From positions 1 to 16,915 of the forward strand of contig PXQK01000126.1 in assembly GCA_003022085.1 (NCBI GenBank): a stretch of 16,915 nucleotides of DNA, in the 5' to 3' direction. This stretch comes from Halobacteriales archaeon QH_10_65_19 (GTDB taxonomy: Archaea; Halobacteriota; Halobacteria; Halobacteriales; Haloarculaceae). The translations under genes and the position numbers were made by a program. Under the pieces are notes generated by a model that was not told the DNA's origin, ran no database searches, and saw only the letters and a program-made list of their open reading frames with translations. Positions 14,502-16,915 of this stretch are shown in pieces (within the stretch, counting starts at the first letter, position 1; each line of letters begins with the position of its first letter).

Positions 14502-14605
14502 CGGCCCGTCACAGATACCCAGTTTCGGGGTCTGAGACGCCGATATATGGTGCACTGCTCGAAAATAATCAGTATGAGTGTCGGCCTCTCCACGTCAAAA
14601 TATAA
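14483..14605 (+). CDS. possible 40-residue micro-ORF beginning MRDSVP
   Basis: An ATG within motif copy 2 opens a 40-codon frame (MRDSVPPARHRYPVSGSE...) ending in TAA at 14603-14605. That stop lies inside the dioxygenase TATA box. Only its first six codons resemble the micro-frame at 360-449; the rest differs. No Shine-Dalgarno is seen. It may be fortuitous. Confidence 0.18.
   Translation: MRDSVPPARHRYPVSGSETPIYGALLENNQYECRPLHVKI
14597..14605 (+). promoter_or_regulatory. TATA box of the dioxygenase gene
   Basis: AAAATATAA is centred about 30 nt before the ATG at 14631. With no Shine-Dalgarno near that ATG, a leaderless or nearly leaderless transcript is expected. Confidence 0.6.
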
Positions 14606-14630
14606 GAGTCAACACGCGTTGGAATGCCGT

Positions 14631-15593
14631 ATGGGAATCGCTACCCTCGGGCATGTCGAACTCCAGTGCACCGACGTCGAGGCTTCGCGGGACCACTTCT
14701 ACGATGTGCTCGGCCTTGAAGAGTCCCTTCGCCGCGACGGCCGCATCTACATGCGCGGCTGGGGCGACTGGGACCTGTTTACGCTCGAACTAACGCCCGC
14801 TGCGGAGAGCGGCGTCGGACACACTGCGTTCCAGGTCGAGGATCCGTCCGATCTCGACGAGTACGCAACCCGCATCGAGGGCGCAGGCTACGATGTCAGG
14901 TGGCTCGACCCGGAGGCAGATCCGGGTCAGGGCCGGGCGATCCGGTTTTCGTACCCGGGCGGACACGAACTGGAACTGTACCACGAGATGGAGCGGGCAG
15001 ACATTCCCGAGGAGGACCGTTCGGATCTGAAAAACCAGCCCCAGACGTACGTCGACCGAGGGGTGGGTACCCGGCGGATCGACCACGTCAACCTGAAAGT
15101 CCCCGACGTGGACGAGGCGGTCGCGTGGTTCGACGACGTGCTCGATTTCAAACTCCGCGAGGAACTCGTCATCGAGGACGAGCGGGTTGCGGGATGGATG
15201 AGCGTCTCCCCGCTAGTCCACGAGGTTGCCTTCATCGACGCCGAGGAATGCGCACTCAATCACCTTGCCTACTACCTCAAGGCCGAGCGGGAACTCTACC
15301 GGGCGGTCGACGTCCTGAAAGATCACGGCGTCGAAATCCTCGAAGGGCCGGGGCACCACGGCATCAGTCAGGCGATATTCCTCTATCACAACGAACCCTC
15401 GGGCAACGAGATCGAGGTGTTCGCCGGCGGGTACCTCATCTTCGACCCGAACTGGGAGGTCGTCACCTGGACGGAGGACGACCTGCCCGAGGCCATCGCG
15501 TGGTGGGGTGAGACCCGACCGTTCAGCGGCGCGGACGAGGAGGAGGCCGACGAACTCATGGAACGGGAACGCCCGAACGCGGACGACGACTGA
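14631..15593 (+). CDS. extradiol (catechol 2,3-) dioxygenase, two-domain VOC family
   Basis: This 320-residue non-haem Fe(II) or Mn(II) enzyme cleaves catechol-type rings next to the diol. Two vicinal-oxygen-chelate domains are present (about 5-120 and 148-268). The second holds the full metal triad: His152 in IDHVNLKV, His211 in LNHLAYYL and Glu262 in NEIEVFAGG. The acid-base His197 is in LVHEVAF. The extradiol signature is intact from GHHGISQAIF (241-250) through LYHNEPSGNEIE (251-262). Spacing resembles homoprotocatechuate 2,3-dioxygenase. The C-terminal tail is acidic. No other ring-cleavage pathway genes are beside it, so the substrate is unknown. The ATG at 14631 fits the TATA box and the family N-terminus. 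Confidence 0.9.
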   Translation: MGIATLGHVELQCTDVEASRDHFYDVLGLEESLRRDGRIYMRGWGDWDLFTLELTPAAESGVGHTAFQVEDPSDLDEYATRIEGAGYDVRWLDPEADPGQGRAIRFSYPGGHELELYHEMERADIPEEDRSDLKNQPQTYVDRGVGTRRIDHVNLKVPDVDEAVAWFDDVLDFKLREELVIEDERVAGWMSVSPLVHEVAFIDAEECALNHLAYYLKAERELYRAVDVLKDHGVEILEGPGHHGISQAIFLYHNEPSGNEIEVFAGGYLIFDPNWEVVTWTEDDLPEAIAWWGETRPFSGADEEEADELMERERPNADDD

Positions 15594-15608
15594 TACGGTC
15601 GTGCGTGA
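15593..15608 (+). repeat. dispersed motif, copy 3 (partial)
   Basis: ATACGGTCGTGCGTGA begins at the last base of the dioxygenase stop codon and ends 48 nt before the next ATG. It differs from copy 2 at one of 16 positions and from copy 1 at two. The shared right half (CTCTGTACCGC) of the other copies is missing here. Confidence 0.45.
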
Positions 15609-15624
15609 GTATTTTGGGCACCGG

Positions 15625-15635
15625 CATTTATTATC
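15625..15635 (+). promoter_or_regulatory. TATA box of the amidohydrolase gene
   Basis: CATTTATTATC is centred about 27 nt before the ATG at 15657, with no Shine-Dalgarno-like sequence optimally spaced. This suggests leaderless transcription independent of the upstream dioxygenase gene. Confidence 0.6.
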
Positions 15636-15656
15636 AGCCCGTCCCCTCCCGGGAGT

Positions 15657-16915
15657 ATGGACGGACATACCGAACCGGAACTTCTCCTCCGGAACGGGCG
15701 GGTGCGGGTCATGGACGACGAGCGGACCGAGGCGGAGAGCCTCCTGCTCCGCGGCTCCCGAATCGCGGCCGTCGGCGCAACCATGGAGGTGGAGCAGGCC
15801 GCGACAGACCCCGAAACCGTGGAACTGGACGGTCGGACGGTCCTGCCCGGTTTCAACGACGCACACACGCACGTATTCTCTGTCGGGATCGAGTTGATCG
15901 AGACCGACCTCTCTGGGGCCGACACCCGCGACGAGGCTCTCAAATTGCTCGCCGCGAACGCCGACGACACGCCACCCGGGGAGTGGGTACTGGGCTTCAG
16001 CTACGACGAGAGCACGTGGCCCGAGGGCGAGCGGGCGTACCTCACCCGATCGGATCTAGACGCGATCAGCACCGAACACCCCATCGCCGCGACCCGCGTC
16101 GACGGCCATACGGTGTCGCTCAACTCGATGGGGCTGGACACCGTCGCGTTCTCGAACCACGACGACGTCGTTCGATCGGACGGAGAACCGACGGGGCGAG
16201 TCGTCGAAGACGCCGCCTGGGAGGCCAAGGCCGCATCCTACCCCGAACCGGACAGGGCGGCGGAGGCCCTGTTAGCGGCGACCGAGCGGTACCACGAACT
16301 CGGCGTGACCTCCGTCCAGACGATGTCCGGGTTGACGGCCGTCCGCGACCAGGGCAGCATCGACATGGAGGCCCTGTTCGAGACCTGGCGCCAGGACGAG
16401 CTGGAGCTGCGGGTGACCTACTACGTCAGGGCCGACCAGGTCGAGTCGCTCGTCGACCTCGAACTCCCTCATGGGTTCGGTGACGATCGGCTCCGCATCG
16501 GGGGGATCAAGGCGTTCTCCGACGGCGCCATCGGTTCCCAGACCGCGAATCTGTACGGCGAATTCGCCGACGACCCCGGAAACTCCGGCACGATGGTCAA
16601 CGATGCCGCGACCCTCCGGGAGTGGTACGCCCGTGCCGTGCGAGCAAACCAGCAGGCTGTGACTCACTCGATCGGCGGTGCCGGGATCGACATCGTCGTC
16701 GATCAGTACGCGGCCGTCATCGAGGAGTTCGACCTCGAGGACCACCGGTTCCGCATCGAGCATCTCGAACTTGCCACCGACGAGGTCCTGGAGCGCATCG
16801 CAGACCTCGGCATCGTCGCGAGCATGCAACCGAACTTCCTGCAGTGGTCCACCGAAGGAGGACTCTACGAGTCACGGCTCGGAACCGAGACCCTCCCGCG
16901 GAACAACCGCTTTGC
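15657..16915 (+). CDS. amidohydrolase family protein, YtcJ-like (3' end outside window)
   Basis: The 419 visible residues belong to the metal-dependent amidohydrolase superfamily. The N-terminal beta-sandwich (LLRNGRVRVMDDE; RIAAVGATMEVE) leads into the barrel at VLPGFNDAHTHV, with metal ligands His70 and His72. KAFSDGAIGSQTA (285-297) contains the likely carboxylated Lys285. His337 (THSIGGAG) and His369 (RIEHLE) supply further ligands. The usual HxxGD motif reads HSIGG here, so the Asp is Gly. The last conserved Asp would lie beyond the window. YtcJ-like enzymes hydrolyse N-substituted amides such as formamides, but substrates are rarely known. It follows the dioxygenase by 63 nt on the same strand, with its own TATA box. 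Confidence 0.88.
   Translation, partial: MDGHTEPELLLRNGRVRVMDDERTEAESLLLRGSRIAAVGATMEVEQAATDPETVELDGRTVLPGFNDAHTHVFSVGIELIETDLSGADTRDEALKLLAANADDTPPGEWVLGFSYDESTWPEGERAYLTRSDLDAISTEHPIAATRVDGHTVSLNSMGLDTVAFSNHDDVVRSDGEPTGRVVEDAAWEAKAASYPEPDRAAEALLAATERYHELGVTSVQTMSGLTAVRDQGSIDMEALFETWRQDELELRVTYYVRADQVESLVDLELPHGFGDDRLRIGGIKAFSDGAIGSQTANLYGEFADDPGNSGTMVNDAATLREWYARAVRANQQAVTHSIGGAGIDIVVDQYAAVIEEFDLEDHRFRIEHLELATDEVLERIADLGIVASMQPNFLQWSTEGGLYESRLGTETLPRNNRF

Larger units (their letters stand above)
14332..14630. other. divergent intergenic region between pccB and the dioxygenase gene
   Basis: About 300 nt, poorer in GC than the flanking genes. It contains the pccB Shine-Dalgarno and TATA-like boxes on the left, a seven-T run (14462-14468), the second copy of the dispersed motif (14475-14501), a 40-codon frame starting inside that motif, and the dioxygenase TATA box (14597-14605) on the right. 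No larger gene is supported. Confidence 0.6.

Noticed and set aside
14220..14630. Upstream extension of the dioxygenase frame by 137 codons.
   Set aside because: It overlaps pccB, has no family similarity, and the TATA box lies inside it; the ATG at 14631 fits the family start.

Overview
The window looks like chromosomal DNA from a halophilic archaeon (class Halobacteria). The proteins are strongly acidic, the DNA is GC-rich, and many genes have an AT-rich box 25-30 nt before the start codon, as expected for leaderless archaeal transcripts. Archaeal-only information-processing genes are present (L18Ae, prefoldin alpha, FtsY, L7Ae, S28e, L24e), along with haloarchaeal hypothetical families. 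The species cannot be named from the sequence.

Layout. (1) Positions 1-508 are poorer in GC. They hold the 3' end of an unidentified reading frame, then a truncated tRNA-Gly(GCC)-like fragment on the opposite strand, then a stretch with no convincing gene but with one copy of a motif that recurs twice near the right end. (2) A DUF5799-type gene diverges from an MFS transporter. A threonine-synthase-like protein follows on the minus strand; it lacks the usual PLP-binding lysine. (3) Two conserved archaeal clusters diverge from a shared 241-nt region: rpl18a-pfdA-ftsY on the minus strand (protein synthesis, folding and targeting) and rpl7ae-rps28e-rpl24e-ndk on the plus strand. A DUF5779-type gene follows the second cluster. 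L24e carries an unusually long acidic tail built partly from a perfect-register 24-bp tandem repeat. (4) On the minus strand are an SDR sugar-nucleotide epimerase and a two-gene unit of a ferritin-like protein and a DtxR-fold regulator. A possible 16-codon upstream ORF overlaps the ferritin start.

(5) A compact minus-strand operon, pccB-pccX-pccA-birA, encodes a biotin-dependent acyl-CoA (probably propionyl-CoA) carboxylase and the ligase that attaches its biotin. (6) Divergent from it are a two-domain extradiol (catechol 2,3-) dioxygenase with a complete active site and a YtcJ-like amidohydrolase that runs off the window. Each has its own leaderless-type promoter.

Most of the window is well-understood housekeeping and metabolic sequence. 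The parts that best deserve a second look are the Lys-less PLP-fold protein, the three-copy ATACGGTCRTGCGTGA motif, the tRNA-fragment junction at the left edge, the repeat-grown L24e tail, the non-canonical metal site of the DtxR-like regulator, and the L7Ae leader. I found no CRISPR array, insertion sequence, rRNA or complete tRNA.
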